From positions 124,001 to 188,000 of the forward strand of contig NZ_SWBM01000005.1 in NCBI RefSeq assembly GCF_005116465.1: 64,000 nt of DNA, given 5' to 3'. Positions 35,662-45,004 of this stretch are shown piece by piece. A program made the translations under genes and the position numbers. The notes beneath the pieces were generated by a model, which saw only the letters and a list, made by a program, of their open reading frames with translations, made no database searches and was not told where the DNA came from. Each line of letters begins with the position of its first letter. Position 1 is the stretch's first letter. The DNA comes from Robertmurraya kyonggiensis. Lineage in GTDB: Bacteria > Bacillota > Bacilli > Bacillales > Cytobacillaceae.

Positions 35662-35760
35662 TTGCTATCTCCAAAAATCATAAAAGTTTTATAACAAATG
35701 GGTGTATTCATAGGATATAGATTGATAGTTTCAGAATATGAATGAAAGAGAGGGAATGAG

Positions 35761-36936
35761 ATGAGAGAAGCGGTAATCGTAGCGGGAGCACGTACTCCGG
35801 TCGGAAAAGCGAAAAAAGGCTCACTTGCGAATGTGCGACCAGACGATTTAGGAGCTCTTGTAGTTAAGGAAACGTTAAAAAGAGCTGGCAATTATGAAGG
35901 GAATATCGACGATTTAATAATTGGGTGTGCGATGCCTGAGGCTGAGCAAGGCTTGAATATGGCTCGTAATATTGGTGCCCTTGCTGGACTGCCTAATACT
36001 GTACCAGCTGTAACCGTGAATCGTTATTGCTCATCAGGCCTTCAAACGATTGCCTATGCAGCAGAAAAAATTATGATCGGTCATGCAGACACAATCTTAG
36101 CTGGTGGAGCGGAATCCATGAGTATGGTGCCAATGATGGGGCATGTCGTTCGTCCAAATGCGAAATTGGCTGAAACTGCACCTGAGTACTATATGGGCAT
36201 GGGACATACAGCAGAAGAAGTGGCGAAGAAGTTTGGAATTTCACGCGAGGACCAAGACGCTTTTGCGGTGCGCAGTCATCAAAAAGCGGCTAGAGCCATT
36301 CAGGAAGGAAAATTCGTGGATGAAATTGTTCCTGTTGAAGTAACGAATCGTTATGTGGACAGTAACAACAAGCTTGTAGAAAAAACATTCTTATTCAGCC
36401 AAGATGAAGGTGTTCGTGCTGAATCAACAGTTGAAACGTTAGCGAAGCTTCGCCCAGCTTTTTCTGTTACAGGTTCTGTTACAGCAGGGAACTCTTCACA
36501 AACAAGTGATGGAGCAGCGGCAGTCTTAGTAATGGATCGAGAAAAAGCAGAAGCACAAGGCTTAACTCCACTCGTGAAGTTCAGGTCCTTTGCTGTTGGT
36601 GGTGTACCGCCTGAAATCATGGGGGTCGGTCCAGTGGTTGCGATTCCAAAAGCATTGAAACTTGCTGGGTTAGAGCTTTCTGATATTGGTTTATTTGAAT
36701 TAAACGAAGCATTTGCTTCTCAGTCTCTTCAAGTTATTCGAGAGCTTGGCTTAGATGAAGAAAAAGTGAACGTCAATGGAGGCGCAATTGCACTTGGCCA
36801 TCCACTTGGATGTACAGGTGCAAAATTAACGCTATCTCTCATTCACGAAATGAAACGTCGTAACCAACAATTTGGTGTGGTCACGATGTGTATTGGTGGA
36901 GGAATGGGTGCAGCTGGAGTATTTGAATTATTGTAG
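35761..36936 (+). CDS. fadA: Acetyl-CoA acyltransferase (thiolase) FadA
   Basis: 391 residues. The acyl-accepting Cys is in [10 protein letters not shown] (about residue 92), and the C-terminal catalytic pair is in [17 protein letters not shown] (His) and [16 protein letters not shown] (Cys). NEAFASQ is the third thiolase motif. It catalyses thiolytic cleavage, the last beta-oxidation step. The start ATG follows AGAGGG. It is the middle gene of fadN-fadA-fadE; a GGGGAG/CTCCCC hairpin stands between it and fadE. Confidence 0.96.
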   Translation: MREAVIVAGARTPVGKAKKGSLANVRPDDLGALVVKETLKRAGNYEGNIDDLIIGCAMPEAEQGLNMARNIGALAGLPNTVPAVTVNRYCSSGLQTIAYAAEKIMIGHADTILAGGAESMSMVPMMGHVVRPNAKLAETAPEYYMGMGHTAEEVAKKFGISREDQDAFAVRSHQKAARAIQEGKFVDEIVPVEVTNRYVDSNNKLVEKTFLFSQDEGVRAESTVETLAKLRPAFSVTGSVTAGNSSQTSDGAAAVLVMDREKAEAQGLTPLVKFRSFAVGGVPPEIMGVGPVVAIPKALKLAGLELSDIGLFELNEAFASQSLQVIRELGLDEEKVNVNGGAIALGHPLGCTGAKLTLSLIHEMKRRNQQFGVVTMCIGGGMGAAGVFELL

Positions 36937-36993
36937 TCAAATTTTGGGGGAGTGATTCTGCTCCCCTCCTAAATAGAATGGAGGAATAATCAC

Positions 36994-38778
36994 ATGTCAA
37001 ATCAAACTGAAAACCTAATTAAAGGTGGAAGCTTTCTAATTGAAGATGTGAACTACGACCAAGTATTCACACCAGAGGATTTTTCTGATGAGCAAGTAAT
37101 GATTGCAAAAACAACAGAGGATTATGTTGTCAATGAAGTATTACCCGAAGTACCTTATCTTGAAAAGCATGAATTTGATCGTTCTGTAAAGCTATTAAAA
37201 TCAGCAGGAGAATTAGGACTTCTTGGTGCAGACGTACCTGAAGAGTACGGCGGTCTTGCATTAGATAAAGTAAGCTCAGCCCTTATTGCTGAAAAAATGG
37301 CGATTGCTGGTGGTTTCGGAATCACACACGGAGCTCACGTAGGAATCGGTTCACTTCCAATCGTGTTATTCGGAAACGAAGACCAAAAGCAAAAATACCT
37401 TCCTGAACTTGCGACTGGTGAAAAGATTGCAGCTTACGCATTAACAGAACCTAGCTCTGGATCAGATGCACTTGGTGCAAAAACGGTAGCAAAATTAAAT
37501 TCAGCTGGTACTCATTACGTATTAAATGGGGAAAAACAGTGGATCACAAATGCTGGATTTGCTGATGTATTCGTGGTTTATGCGAAAATTGATGGAGATA
37601 AATTCTCTGCATTTATCGTCGAAAGAGAATTCCCAGGTGTTTCTACCGGCGCGGAAGAAGATAAGATGGGGATAAAGAGTTCATCTACTCGTACATTGAT
37701 TCTTCAGGATGCACAAGTACCTGTGGAAAACCTTTTAGGTGAAATCGGCAGAGGTCATATCATTGCCTTTAATATCTTGAACATTGGTCGTTATAAATTA
37801 GGGGTTGGTGCTCTTGGTGGAGCGAAGCGTGCTTTGGAAGTAACAATTCCATATACAAACCAACGTCAACAATTTAAAACACCACTATCTTCTTTTAACC
37901 TAACAAAAGAGAAGATTGCTACTATGGCTTCTAAACTATATGCGGCTGAAAGCTCCATTTATCGTACTGTTGGATTGTTTGAAGAGCGCATGAGCAAGCT
38001 GACTGAAGAAGAGGTTAACGGAGGAAAAGCTGTTGCTGCTTCAATCGCTGAATATGCAATTGAATGCTCATTAGGAAAGTTCTTCAACACGGAAGTTCTT
38101 GACTATGTTGTGGATGAAGGTGTTCAATTACACGGCGGTTACGGCTTCATGGAAGAGTACGAAATTGCTCGTGCATACCGTGATTCTCGTATCAACCGTA
38201 TTTTCGAAGGAACTAATGAAATTAACCGTTTATTAGTACTTGGAACATACTTGAAGAAAGCTCTTAAGGGCGACCTGCCATTATTCCAAAAAGTAATGGC
38301 TCTACAAGAAGAATTGATGATGTTAATGCCTGAAGAGCCAGGTGATGAGCCATTAGCGCAAGAAAAGATGTTAGTGAATAACGGGAAGAAAATCGCATTA
38401 CTTGCTGCTGGCTTAGCTGCTCAAAAATTCGGCAAAGAAGTTGAAAAAGAGCAAGAAATCTTCGTTAATATCGCTGATATTGTTGCGAATGTATATGCAA
38501 TGGAATCTGTCGTGCTTCGTACGGAAAAAGCGATTGCGAAAAATGGATTAGAGAAGAGTAACCAGAAGCTTCTTTATACTCAAATCTTCTGCCAAGAAGC
38601 ATTTAATAAAATTGAAGCTGATGCAAAAGAAACATTAGTAGCTGCTGAGGATGGAGATATGCTTCGTATGATGATTTCTACACTTCGTAAGCTAACTCGC
38701 CACACACCAACAAATGTAATTGCGAAAAAACGTGAAGCATCTGTAAAACTAATTGATGCTGAAAAGTACGTGCTGTAA
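36994..38778 (+). CDS. fadE: Acyl-CoA dehydrogenase FadE (YusJ)
   Basis: 594 residues, the long form with an extra C-terminal domain. Signature 1 is AYALTEPSSGSDALGAKT (FAD contact), signature 2 is VDEGVQLHGGYGFMEEYEIARAYRDSRINRIFEGTNEI, which includes the region of the catalytic Glu. It makes the trans-2-enoyl-CoA in the first beta-oxidation step. GGAGG lies before the ATG. It is the last gene of the fad operon, followed by a terminator. Confidence 0.95.
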   Translation: MSNQTENLIKGGSFLIEDVNYDQVFTPEDFSDEQVMIAKTTEDYVVNEVLPEVPYLEKHEFDRSVKLLKSAGELGLLGADVPEEYGGLALDKVSSALIAEKMAIAGGFGITHGAHVGIGSLPIVLFGNEDQKQKYLPELATGEKIAAYALTEPSSGSDALGAKTVAKLNSAGTHYVLNGEKQWITNAGFADVFVVYAKIDGDKFSAFIVEREFPGVSTGAEEDKMGIKSSSTRTLILQDAQVPVENLLGEIGRGHIIAFNILNIGRYKLGVGALGGAKRALEVTIPYTNQRQQFKTPLSSFNLTKEKIATMASKLYAAESSIYRTVGLFEERMSKLTEEEVNGGKAVAASIAEYAIECSLGKFFNTEVLDYVVDEGVQLHGGYGFMEEYEIARAYRDSRINRIFEGTNEINRLLVLGTYLKKALKGDLPLFQKVMALQEELMMLMPEEPGDEPLAQEKMLVNNGKKIALLAAGLAAQKFGKEVEKEQEIFVNIADIVANVYAMESVVLRTEKAIAKNGLEKSNQKLLYTQIFCQEAFNKIEADAKETLVAAEDGDMLRMMISTLRKLTRHTPTNVIAKKREASVKLIDAEKYVL

Positions 38779-38830
38779 GAAGTTTGTAGACAAATTGAAG
38801 AAAAGTAAATAGAGGCAACCCTCAGCCTTT

Positions 38831-38857
38831 GCTCCCCTTTTAACGAGGGGAGCTTTA
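38831..38857 (+). terminator. Terminator of the fad operon
   Basis: GCTCCCCT (38831-38838) pairs with AGGGGAGC (38846-38853), followed by TTTATAATTTT. Confidence 0.8.
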
Positions 38858-38925
38858 TAATTTTCGTGAATGATTGTGATGATTATTCCAATATGGTACT
38901 ATGCAAATAGAAACTTTTAGCTAGG

Positions 38926-39019
38926 CTCTTTTCTCATTTTTGTTGCTTTTGGGAACGAAAAATTAAAGGATTAATTTATGTTCTCAATGATTTTAAGTGA
39001 TAAACTAATGAGAAAAGAG
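38926..39019. repeat. Long-range inverted repeat in the fadE-yusI gap
   Basis: CTCTTTTCTCATT (38926-38938) and its exact complement AATGAGAAAAGAG (39007-39019) are 68 bp apart. The gap 38858-39146 holds no gene. The arrangement may be a short dispersed element or a structured RNA; I cannot tell which. Confidence 0.5.
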
Positions 39020-39146
39020 TATGGAAACTTAATTAGAAGCACCAAATAGCTTTTACTACGCTAAAATCGGTATTAGGATTTTAACATTTCAATGCGAAAA
39101 CAGTGTTCAGCTAAAATTGGATAACATTACAGGGGTAGGTGAAATT

Positions 39147-39503
39147 ATGGGATTAACCTTTTACTGGTATCCGAAATGTGGGACATGCCGTAATGCGAAG
39201 AAATGGCTAGATGCCCACAATGTTGCGTATCAAGATGTACATATTGTTGAAAATACGCCTTCTCGAGAAGAGCTTGAGAAGCTGTATAAAAAAAGTGGTA
39301 TAGACCTCAAAAAGTTCTTTAACACAAGCGGGATGAAGTATCGTGAACTTGGGTTAAAGGATAAGGTGAAAACTGCCTCTGATGATGAGCTCCTTGAAAT
39401 TCTTGCTACTGATGGCATGCTGATTAAGCGTCCATTACTTACTGATGGAGAAAAGGTGACATTGGGCTTCAAGGAAGAGGAGTATGAGAAGTTCTTTAAT
39501 TAA
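39147..39503 (+). CDS. yusI: Spx/arsenate reductase-family protein YusI
   Basis: 118 residues from ATG 39147 (GGTGA 5 nt upstream). The thioredoxin-like ArsC/Spx domain starts at once: LTFYWYPKCGTCRNAKKWL, with a CxxC pair, then EEKLYKKSGIDLKKFFNTSG and LIKRPLLTDGEKVTLGF, the cis-Pro region. It lacks the C-terminal RNA polymerase-binding tail of true Spx and is closer to YusI/YffB. The activity is unknown; a thiol-redox role is likely. It is followed by gcvH, as in B. subtilis. Confidence 0.88.
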   Translation: MGLTFYWYPKCGTCRNAKKWLDAHNVAYQDVHIVENTPSREELEKLYKKSGIDLKKFFNTSGMKYRELGLKDKVKTASDDELLEILATDGMLIKRPLLTDGEKVTLGFKEEEYEKFFN

Positions 39504-39573
39504 TAGGACATTTGCAATAAAGTATGTAATGTAATACTACATATAACAATCAATTGATAATGGAGGGGTTAAC

Positions 39574-39957
39574 ATGGCTACACCAAAAGAATTACGTTAT
39601 TCAAAAGAGCATGAATGGGTAAAGATTGAGGGAGAACAGGCACGTATCGGGATTACTGATTTTGCACAATCAGAGCTAGGGGACATCGTTTTCGTTGAGC
39701 TTCCTGAAATAGGAGATGAAGTGACAGCGAACGAGCCGTTTGGAAGTGTGGAATCTGTTAAAACTGTGTCTGAGTTATATGCTCCAATCAGCGGAAAAGT
39801 TATTGAAATTAACGAAGAATTAAACGATAGTCCTGAATTTGTTAACGAATCTCCATATGAAAAAGCATGGATGATTGTAATCGAACCAGCTGATGCTTCA
39901 GATGTAGAGAAATTAATGTCTGCAGAAGAGTATGCAAGCATGATTAACGAAGACTAA
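39574..39957 (+). CDS. gcvH: Glycine cleavage system H protein
   Basis: 127 residues, full length. The lipoylation motif is [12 protein letters not shown] with the target Lys at residue 63. The flanking hairpins [12 protein letters not shown] and [19 protein letters not shown] are standard. GcvH shuttles the aminomethyl group between GcvP, GcvT and GcvL; in Bacillus it is also the entry point for lipoate delivery by LipL/LipM. No other gcv genes are nearby, consistent with the isolated yusH position in B. subtilis. GGAGGGG precedes the ATG. Confidence 0.97.
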   Translation: MATPKELRYSKEHEWVKIEGEQARIGITDFAQSELGDIVFVELPEIGDEVTANEPFGSVESVKTVSELYAPISGKVIEINEELNDSPEFVNESPYEKAWMIVIEPADASDVEKLMSAEEYASMINED

Positions 39958-39965
39958 TTTTCAAC

Positions 39966-39994
39966 GGCGCTCCCTTTTAGGGGCGTTTTTCATT
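39966..39994 (+). terminator. Terminator of gcvH
   Basis: CGCTCC pairs with GGGGCG (one G-T) and is followed by TTTTTC. Confidence 0.75.
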
Positions 39995-40169
39995 TATTTT
40001 GGCTTTTTTGAAACACTAACTATATGAACGTTCACTCTTTATAGTAACCTGCTAGCTGTAAGAAGGAGAAAAGTATCATTCTTCGTATTTTTCTAAAATA
40101 GGAAGGAGATGAACTCTCCGTTCTCGAAAACATATAATAGTAGTTACCAATATGCCAAAGGTGATATAG

Positions 40170-40523
40170 ATGAATGATATGTACGCAGAGAAGATCATTA
40201 TCGTTGAAGGAACGACTGATAAGCGAAAAGTACAAAGCATTGTCAAAGAACCTGTTGAAATTATTTGTACAAACGGAACGATAAGCATCTCACGGTTAGA
40301 TGAACTAATCGAATATATTACGGGAAAAGATGCGTACATTTTAGTGGATGCCGATGCTGCTGGCGAAAAGCTAAGGAAACAATTCATACGGGAGCTTCCA
40401 GAGGCAGAACACCTCTATATTGATAAAATGTATCGGGAGGTTGCCACGACGCCGGAACATCACTTAGCTACTGTTCTTTTGGCGGCCAATATTGATGTCC
40501 ATGCATGGTTTTTGGATAAATAG
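40170..40523 (+). CDS. yusF: TOPRIM domain protein YusF
   Basis: 117 residues making up one TOPRIM domain. IIIVEGTTDKRKV holds the catalytic-type Glu, and YILVDADAAGEKLRK holds the DxD pair that binds metal. This fold is shared by RNase M5, primases and topoisomerases; YusF is a stand-alone form of unknown function, possibly a nuclease. AAAGGTGA precedes the ATG. The next gene (yusE) is 16 bp downstream, so they are co-transcribed. Confidence 0.87.
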   Translation: MNDMYAEKIIIVEGTTDKRKVQSIVKEPVEIICTNGTISISRLDELIEYITGKDAYILVDADAAGEKLRKQFIRELPEAEHLYIDKMYREVATTPEHHLATVLLAANIDVHAWFLDK

Positions 40524-40539
40524 AGATGGTGAGGACTAA

Positions 40540-40854
40540 ATGCAAGAATGGAATAAAGATGATATCAATGAAAAATTAAAGGGAGAGGGCAATTTTATTT
40601 TATACCTCTATACCCCCTTGTGTGGAACCTGTCAGGTTGCTGGAAAAATGATTGAGGTTGTAGCCGAATTATTTCCTAACCAAACGTGGGGAAAATGCGA
40701 TTTAAATTATATTCCCCAATTGGCATTAGAATGGGAAGTTGAAAGTGTCCCGTGTTTATTAATTTTCAAGGAATCAGAGATTATTGAAAAATTATATGCG
40801 TTTCATTCAGTACCTTATTTGTATGAAACGATTATAGCAAAGGCTCTTTTGTAG
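40540..40854 (+). CDS. yusE: Thioredoxin-like protein YusE
   Basis: 104 residues, a single thioredoxin fold. The active site is PLCGTCQ with the CxxC pair, and the cis-Pro is in ESVPCLLIF. The N-terminal strand FILYLYTPLC fits. A cytoplasmic thiol oxidoreductase is likely; the partner is unknown. It is co-transcribed with yusF. A weak hairpin (GGCTC/GAGTC) and T-rich DNA follow the stop codon. Confidence 0.87.
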   Translation: MQEWNKDDINEKLKGEGNFILYLYTPLCGTCQVAGKMIEVVAELFPNQTWGKCDLNYIPQLALEWEVESVPCLLIFKESEIIEKLYAFHSVPYLYETIIAKALL

Positions 40855-40947
40855 AGTCTTTTATTTTTTCGAAAATTTTGTTTACTTTCAAATGGAGAGA
40901 TATTATGATATTTAGGGATACGAAATAATCAGAAGGAGATTACTCTA

Positions 40948-42219
40948 ATGCCATTTTTGAAAGAATGGTCTTCACAGATAAAAAGCTACAATCAAAACAT
41001 CAGATTGACGATACTAGCCAATGTTTTTGTGCAAATTGGATTAGGTGTTTTCATGGTGATTTATAACTTTTATGTTCGGGAGCTTGGTTATGATGAGCAA
41101 GTAAATGGCCAGGTTATTTCAATGACGTCGTTAGCAACGGCTTTGCTCCTTGTGCCAGCTGGGATACTCAGTGATCGTTTTGGACGAAAGAAAACAATGC
41201 TTTTTGGAGTGTTCTTAGCAGGACTCGTGTTGCTAATGAGAGGCATTTTTGAGAGTCAATCCATATTGGTAAGTTTGGCTTTTGCAACAGGGTTAGCCAT
41301 AGCATTCTTTCAGGTGTCAGCCATCCCTTGGTTGTCGGAAAACTCAAAGCCTGGTCAGCGTGTATACCTATTTAGCATCTACTCAGCGGTAATGACAGGT
41401 GCGAGCGTTATCGGGAATTTATTTGGAGGCATATTAACGGATTTCTTTGCTATATATTTTTCACAATTGATAAGCATTCGCCTTACTTTACTTATCGGTG
41501 GAGGGATTTTTCTTATTGCTTTAATCCCTATTGCAAATTTTCATGAGGTAAGAGAAGTGAAGAAAGAAAAGGAAATAAAGATTCCATTAAGAGAAAAATT
41601 TCGTTCACAACGAGAGGGTGTCAAAATTATTCTTTTGTTTGCCGTATCCCAATTAATCATAGGTGTCGGAGCGGGATTAGTCATTCCTTATTTAAATCTC
41701 TATTTTGCAGATCGATTTTTCGCCTCCAATTCAGTCATTGGACTCATTATATCTCTTGGTCAAGCTGCCACTGCGGTCGCAATGATCATAGGTCCATTAA
41801 TGGTAAAACGGTTTGGAGAAGTAAAAGCAGTTGTGATTTTACAATTGTCATCTTTGCCATTTCTCCTATTAACCGCCTATACCGAAAATCTTTGGTTCGC
41901 TGCCGTTGGGTTCTTATTTAGACAAGCGCTCATGAATGCAGGTAATCCAATTCAGACGTCGTTGATGATGTCGAAGGTCGATAATTCGGTAAAAGGGCTA
42001 GCCAATTCCATAAACCAGATGGTTTTTAATCTGGGGTGGGCGATTATGGGACCTGTCTCAACCGGAATCGTGATAGAGCATGGTGCTTACTGGGGCTATG
42101 CGATAGTCTTCTCAATTACGGCTGGTCTGTACTTAGTCGGTTCTCTTTATTTCTTAAAAGTGTTCAAAAGTCTTAAACCAAGTGGTTCCTTCGACAGTAA
42201 AGACAGCTCAATAGCATGA
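40948..42219 (+). CDS. Major facilitator superfamily transporter
   Basis: 423 residues with twelve predicted membrane segments. The loop 2-3 motif is AGILSDRFGRKK, and a long charged central loop (EVREVKKEKEIKIPLREKFRSQ) separates the halves. AGGAG precedes the ATG. There is no adjacent regulator, and the substrate is unknown. It stands between yusE and yusD, where B. subtilis has no such gene, so it is an insertion relative to that gene order. Confidence 0.85.
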   Translation: MPFLKEWSSQIKSYNQNIRLTILANVFVQIGLGVFMVIYNFYVRELGYDEQVNGQVISMTSLATALLLVPAGILSDRFGRKKTMLFGVFLAGLVLLMRGIFESQSILVSLAFATGLAIAFFQVSAIPWLSENSKPGQRVYLFSIYSAVMTGASVIGNLFGGILTDFFAIYFSQLISIRLTLLIGGGIFLIALIPIANFHEVREVKKEKEIKIPLREKFRSQREGVKIILLFAVSQLIIGVGAGLVIPYLNLYFADRFFASNSVIGLIISLGQAATAVAMIIGPLMVKRFGEVKAVVILQLSSLPFLLLTAYTENLWFAAVGFLFRQALMNAGNPIQTSLMMSKVDNSVKGLANSINQMVFNLGWAIMGPVSTGIVIEHGAYWGYAIVFSITAGLYLVGSLYFLKVFKSLKPSGSFDSKDSSIA

Positions 42220-42353
42220 AACTACATATTTCTCGGGAAATTGTGTGGATTCCTGATCTCTTACGAAGTGTTTTGTCGAATGAAAATAAGAGGAAATGGA
42301 AGAGAACTAGCCGAATATATGTATGAAACCAGCAACACTTAGGAGGATTTAGC

Positions 42354-42701
42354 TTGTTGGAATTATTGCGTGTATTGGTGGAGGAAGTAAATACAAGAGG
42401 TCATCTTGCCTCATTGTTAACTAATCAATTGACTGTCCTTTTGCGTTCAGAAGAGGAAGAAGTTATTTTAAAAATAGAAAATGGCCAGTTGATTTTGAAT
42501 CAAAATCAGGAAGAAAGAGTGGATGTTGTTATTTCAGGAAAGAATCCAGACCTGAACAAGTTGGTTTTAGGAGAGATTAAACTTAGGACTGCTAGCAAAA
42601 ATAATGAGATCGATCTTAAATCTACAATGCGAGCTTCGTTGTTACTGGAGTCCTTGTTTATCCTGGCTATTCCGAAACAAAATCAATTCATTGCGGGATA
42701 A
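42354..42701 (+). CDS. yusD: YusD-like protein
   Basis: 115 residues from a TTG start 7 nt after AGGAGG. The body has EVILKIENGQLIL and RVDVVISGKNPDLNKLVLGEIKLR, which resembles the strand-helix plan of SCP2-type lipid-binding domains, but I could not confirm this. It takes the position of yusD next to the met transporter, matching B. subtilis. The function is unknown. Confidence 0.72.
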   Translation: MLELLRVLVEEVNTRGHLASLLTNQLTVLLRSEEEEVILKIENGQLILNQNQEERVDVVISGKNPDLNKLVLGEIKLRTASKNNEIDLKSTMRASLLLESLFILAIPKQNQFIAG

Positions 42702-42762
42702 AACTTTTTCGTTTTAATAGGAAATTGTAGATTTCGCTTTTGTGTATAACTTTTTTATTAAG

Positions 42763-42922
42763 TGTGTCTACGTTTAGCTCCAGCGCCTAGCCCCTCTCTT
42801 GAAAAATAAAGTTCAATTTTTCATTGGTCGCTTCAGACCAGATGATGAAGTTGAAGAACGAACTTCCTCATCTGGTCCGCAAGCAGCTGTCGGGGCTGAG
42901 CAAGGCGCTTGCGCTTTTGTAC
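42763..42922. repeat. Dispersed intergenic repeat (TAGCTCCAGCGCCTAG type)
   Basis: The left end reads GTCTACGTTTAGCTCCAGCG and the right end GGCGCTTGCGCTTTTGTAC. Inside are complementary stretches (CTTCAGACCAGATGA with TCATCTGGTC; AGCCCC with GGGGCT), so the whole element can fold into a long imperfect hairpin. Elements with these ends are a well-known dispersed class in Bacillus genomes. It ends directly at the -35 of the met promoter. Only one copy is in this window. Confidence 0.7.
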
Positions 42923-42951
42923 TTGACACCCTTGTTATGGCATGATAATAT
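42923..42951 (+). promoter_or_regulatory. Promoter of metNPQ
   Basis: Consensus -35 TTGACA (42923-42928), 17-nt spacer, TAATAT (42946-42951). Transcription would begin near 42958, about 35 nt before the riboswitch. Confidence 0.88.
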
Positions 42952-42993
42952 AACTATCAGATTATTATTTCTTTAAAAACAATTACATAGCTC

Positions 42994-43106
42994 GCTCTTA
43001 TCAAGAGAGGTGGAGGGAAGTGCCCTATGAAACCCGGCAACCGTCAATGTGCGACATTGAAATGGTGCCAATTCACACAAAGCAGATTGCTTTGATAGAT
43101 GAGAGA
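42994..43106 (+). promoter_or_regulatory. SAM-I (S-box) riboswitch
   Basis: All main landmarks are present: CTCTTATCAAGAGAGGTGGA at the 5' side, GGCAACC with the kink-turn region, a P3 arm (CAATGTGCGACATTG), AATGGTGCCAATTC and the closing strand TGATAGATGAGAG. S-adenosylmethionine binding favours the downstream terminator, so metNPQ is made only when SAM is low. It agrees with the methionine-importer identity of the genes that follow. Confidence 0.96.
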
Positions 43107-43124
43107 AAGGAATCTTGATATTTC

Positions 43125-43160
43125 ATGCCTTTCTGCTTGTCTGCAGAAAGGCATTTTTAT
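43125..43160 (+). terminator. Riboswitch-controlled terminator
   Basis: ATGCCTTTCTGC (43125-43136) pairs perfectly with GCAGAAAGGCAT (43143-43154), followed by TTTTTATTTT. It is the expression platform of the S-box. Confidence 0.93.
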
Positions 43161-43304
43161 TTTCAGGAAACTTCAAGAACAGTACCTAGAATTGTGAATG
43201 AAAATGAATTGGGTGCTAAAGATAAGTTTAGCAAGATAGCAATTGCTTATAATTCAGGGCAAATTGATGAGGATAATCGGAAATATGCAAGGGGTGAACA
43301 ACAC

Positions 43305-44330
43305 TTGATTTCAATAGAAAATGTAAAAAAGATCTATTCTTCTATTCGCGGAAAAGTGACAGCTGTTGATGATGTCAGCATTGAGATAAATGAAGGCGAA
43401 ATATTCGGAGTGATCGGCTACAGTGGTGCAGGGAAGAGTACATTAATTCGAATGTTGAATGGACTCGAACTTCCAACTGAAGGTACCGTGACAGTAGCTG
43501 GTAGACAGGTTTCAAGCATTAGAGGCAATGAGTTAAGAAAAGCTCGCCAAGAAATTAGCATGATATTTCAGCACTTCAACTTACTGTGGTCTCGCACAGT
43601 TAGAGAAAATATCGCGTTTCCTTTAGAAATCGCGGGTATCCCTAAAGGACAGAGACAAAAACGAGTGGCTGAGTTAATCAAACTCGTTGGACTAGATGGG
43701 AGAGAAGATGCCTATCCGTCCCAACTGAGTGGAGGCCAAAAACAAAGAGTGGGAATCGCAAGAGCATTAGCGAATAATCCGAAAGTTTTACTTTGTGATG
43801 AAGCGACATCAGCCTTGGACCCGCAAACAACGGATTCTATTTTGGATTTGTTAGTAGATATCAATAAGCGATTGGGATTAACAATTGTTTTAATTACTCA
43901 TGAAATGCACGTCATTCGTAAAATCTGCCATCGTGTTGCTGTTATGGAAGACGGAAGAGTCGTGGAAACAGGACCGGTTCTTGAAGTATTCAAAAACCCA
44001 CAGCAGCAAATCACAAAACGATTTGTCCAACAAGTGACAGAGCCGGAAGAAACAAAAGAAACGATTGAGCATTTAATTGAGCAATATCCTCAGGGAACCG
44101 TTGTTCAACTTGGGTTTGTCGGAGAATCAGCAGAGCAACCGATTATAACCAATTTGATTCGGAAGTTTGATGTAACAGTCAATATTTTGCAGGGGAAAAT
44201 TTCGCAAACTCAGAATGGTTCTTACGGAACATTGTTCATTCATCTAGATGGAAATGGAACTGAGGTATCTAATGCAATTGAATTTATTAGAGCACAGCAG
44301 GTTGGAGTAGAGGTGATAAAAAATGATTAA
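43305..44330 (+). CDS. metN: Methionine ABC transporter ATPase MetN
   Basis: 341 residues from TTG 43305, 8 nt after GGGGTGA; a longer frame back to 43125 would run through the terminator and is rejected. Walker A is GYSGAGKST, the signature LSGGQKQRVGIARAL and Walker B VLLCDEATSALD. The C-terminal NIL regulatory domain (about residues 265-341) starts with VVQLGFVGESAEQP and ends in GVEVIKND. It corresponds to B. subtilis YusC and powers methionine uptake. It overlaps metP by 8 bp. Confidence 0.96.
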   Translation: MISIENVKKIYSSIRGKVTAVDDVSIEINEGEIFGVIGYSGAGKSTLIRMLNGLELPTEGTVTVAGRQVSSIRGNELRKARQEISMIFQHFNLLWSRTVRENIAFPLEIAGIPKGQRQKRVAELIKLVGLDGREDAYPSQLSGGQKQRVGIARALANNPKVLLCDEATSALDPQTTDSILDLLVDINKRLGLTIVLITHEMHVIRKICHRVAVMEDGRVVETGPVLEVFKNPQQQITKRFVQQVTEPEETKETIEHLIEQYPQGTVVQLGFVGESAEQPIITNLIRKFDVTVNILQGKISQTQNGSYGTLFIHLDGNGTEVSNAIEFIRAQQVGVEVIKND

Positions 44331-44991
44331 TGAACTCTTTCCAAATGTAAAATGGGACAGAATGTGGGAAGCAACTGGAGAAACGCTCTATATGACAGGT
44401 ATCTCTGTTCTAGCAACCTTTATTCTAGGGATTCTATTAGGCTTATTGCTGTTTCTTACTTCAAAGGGAAATATCTGGGAAAATGGTTTTATCAATAAAA
44501 TTATCAGTGCTTTTGTGAACATCTTCCGTTCAATTCCTTTCATTATTCTTATCGTGCTTCTAATTCCATTTACGAAGCTTATACTCGATACGATGATTGG
44601 AGAAAATGCTGCACTGCCTGCATTAATTGTCGGAGCGGCACCGTTTTATGCCAGAATGGTTGAAATTGGTTTAAGAGAAATTGATAAGGGTGTTATCGAG
44701 GCGGCAAAATCAATGGGAGCAAAGACGAGTACAATTATATTCAAAGTATTGCTTCCAGAATCAATGCCAGCTCTTGTATCAGGGATTACCGTTACGGCAA
44801 TAGCCCTTGTTGGTTACACAGCGATGGCAGGTGTCATCGGTGCTGGTGGACTTGGAAATTTAGCCTATCTCGAAGGTTTCCAACGTTCTCGCGGTGATGT
44901 GACCTTAATGGCCACAATTGTTATTTTAGTTATCGTGTTTATCCTCCAATTTATTGGAGATTTTATAACAAATAAATTAGATAAAAGATAA
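44323..44991 (+). CDS. metP: Methionine ABC transporter permease MetP (MetI)
   Basis: 222 residues with five membrane segments. The coupling region has EIDKGVIEAAKSMGAKTSTIIFKVLLPESMPALVSG, and TAMAGVIGAGGLGNLAYLEGFQR is typical of the MetI family. It starts within the end of metN and is 13 bp upstream of metQ. Confidence 0.96.
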   Translation: MINELFPNVKWDRMWEATGETLYMTGISVLATFILGILLGLLLFLTSKGNIWENGFINKIISAFVNIFRSIPFIILIVLLIPFTKLILDTMIGENAALPALIVGAAPFYARMVEIGLREIDKGVIEAAKSMGAKTSTIIFKVLLPESMPALVSGITVTAIALVGYTAMAGVIGAGGLGNLAYLEGFQRSRGDVTLMATIVILVIVFILQFIGDFITNKLDKR

Positions 44992-45004
44992 GGAGTGGAA
45001 AGAA

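Noticed and set aside
43125-43304. N-terminal extension of metN
   Set aside because: It would be translated through the riboswitch terminator; TTG 43305 has a good ribosome site and gives the normal MetN length.
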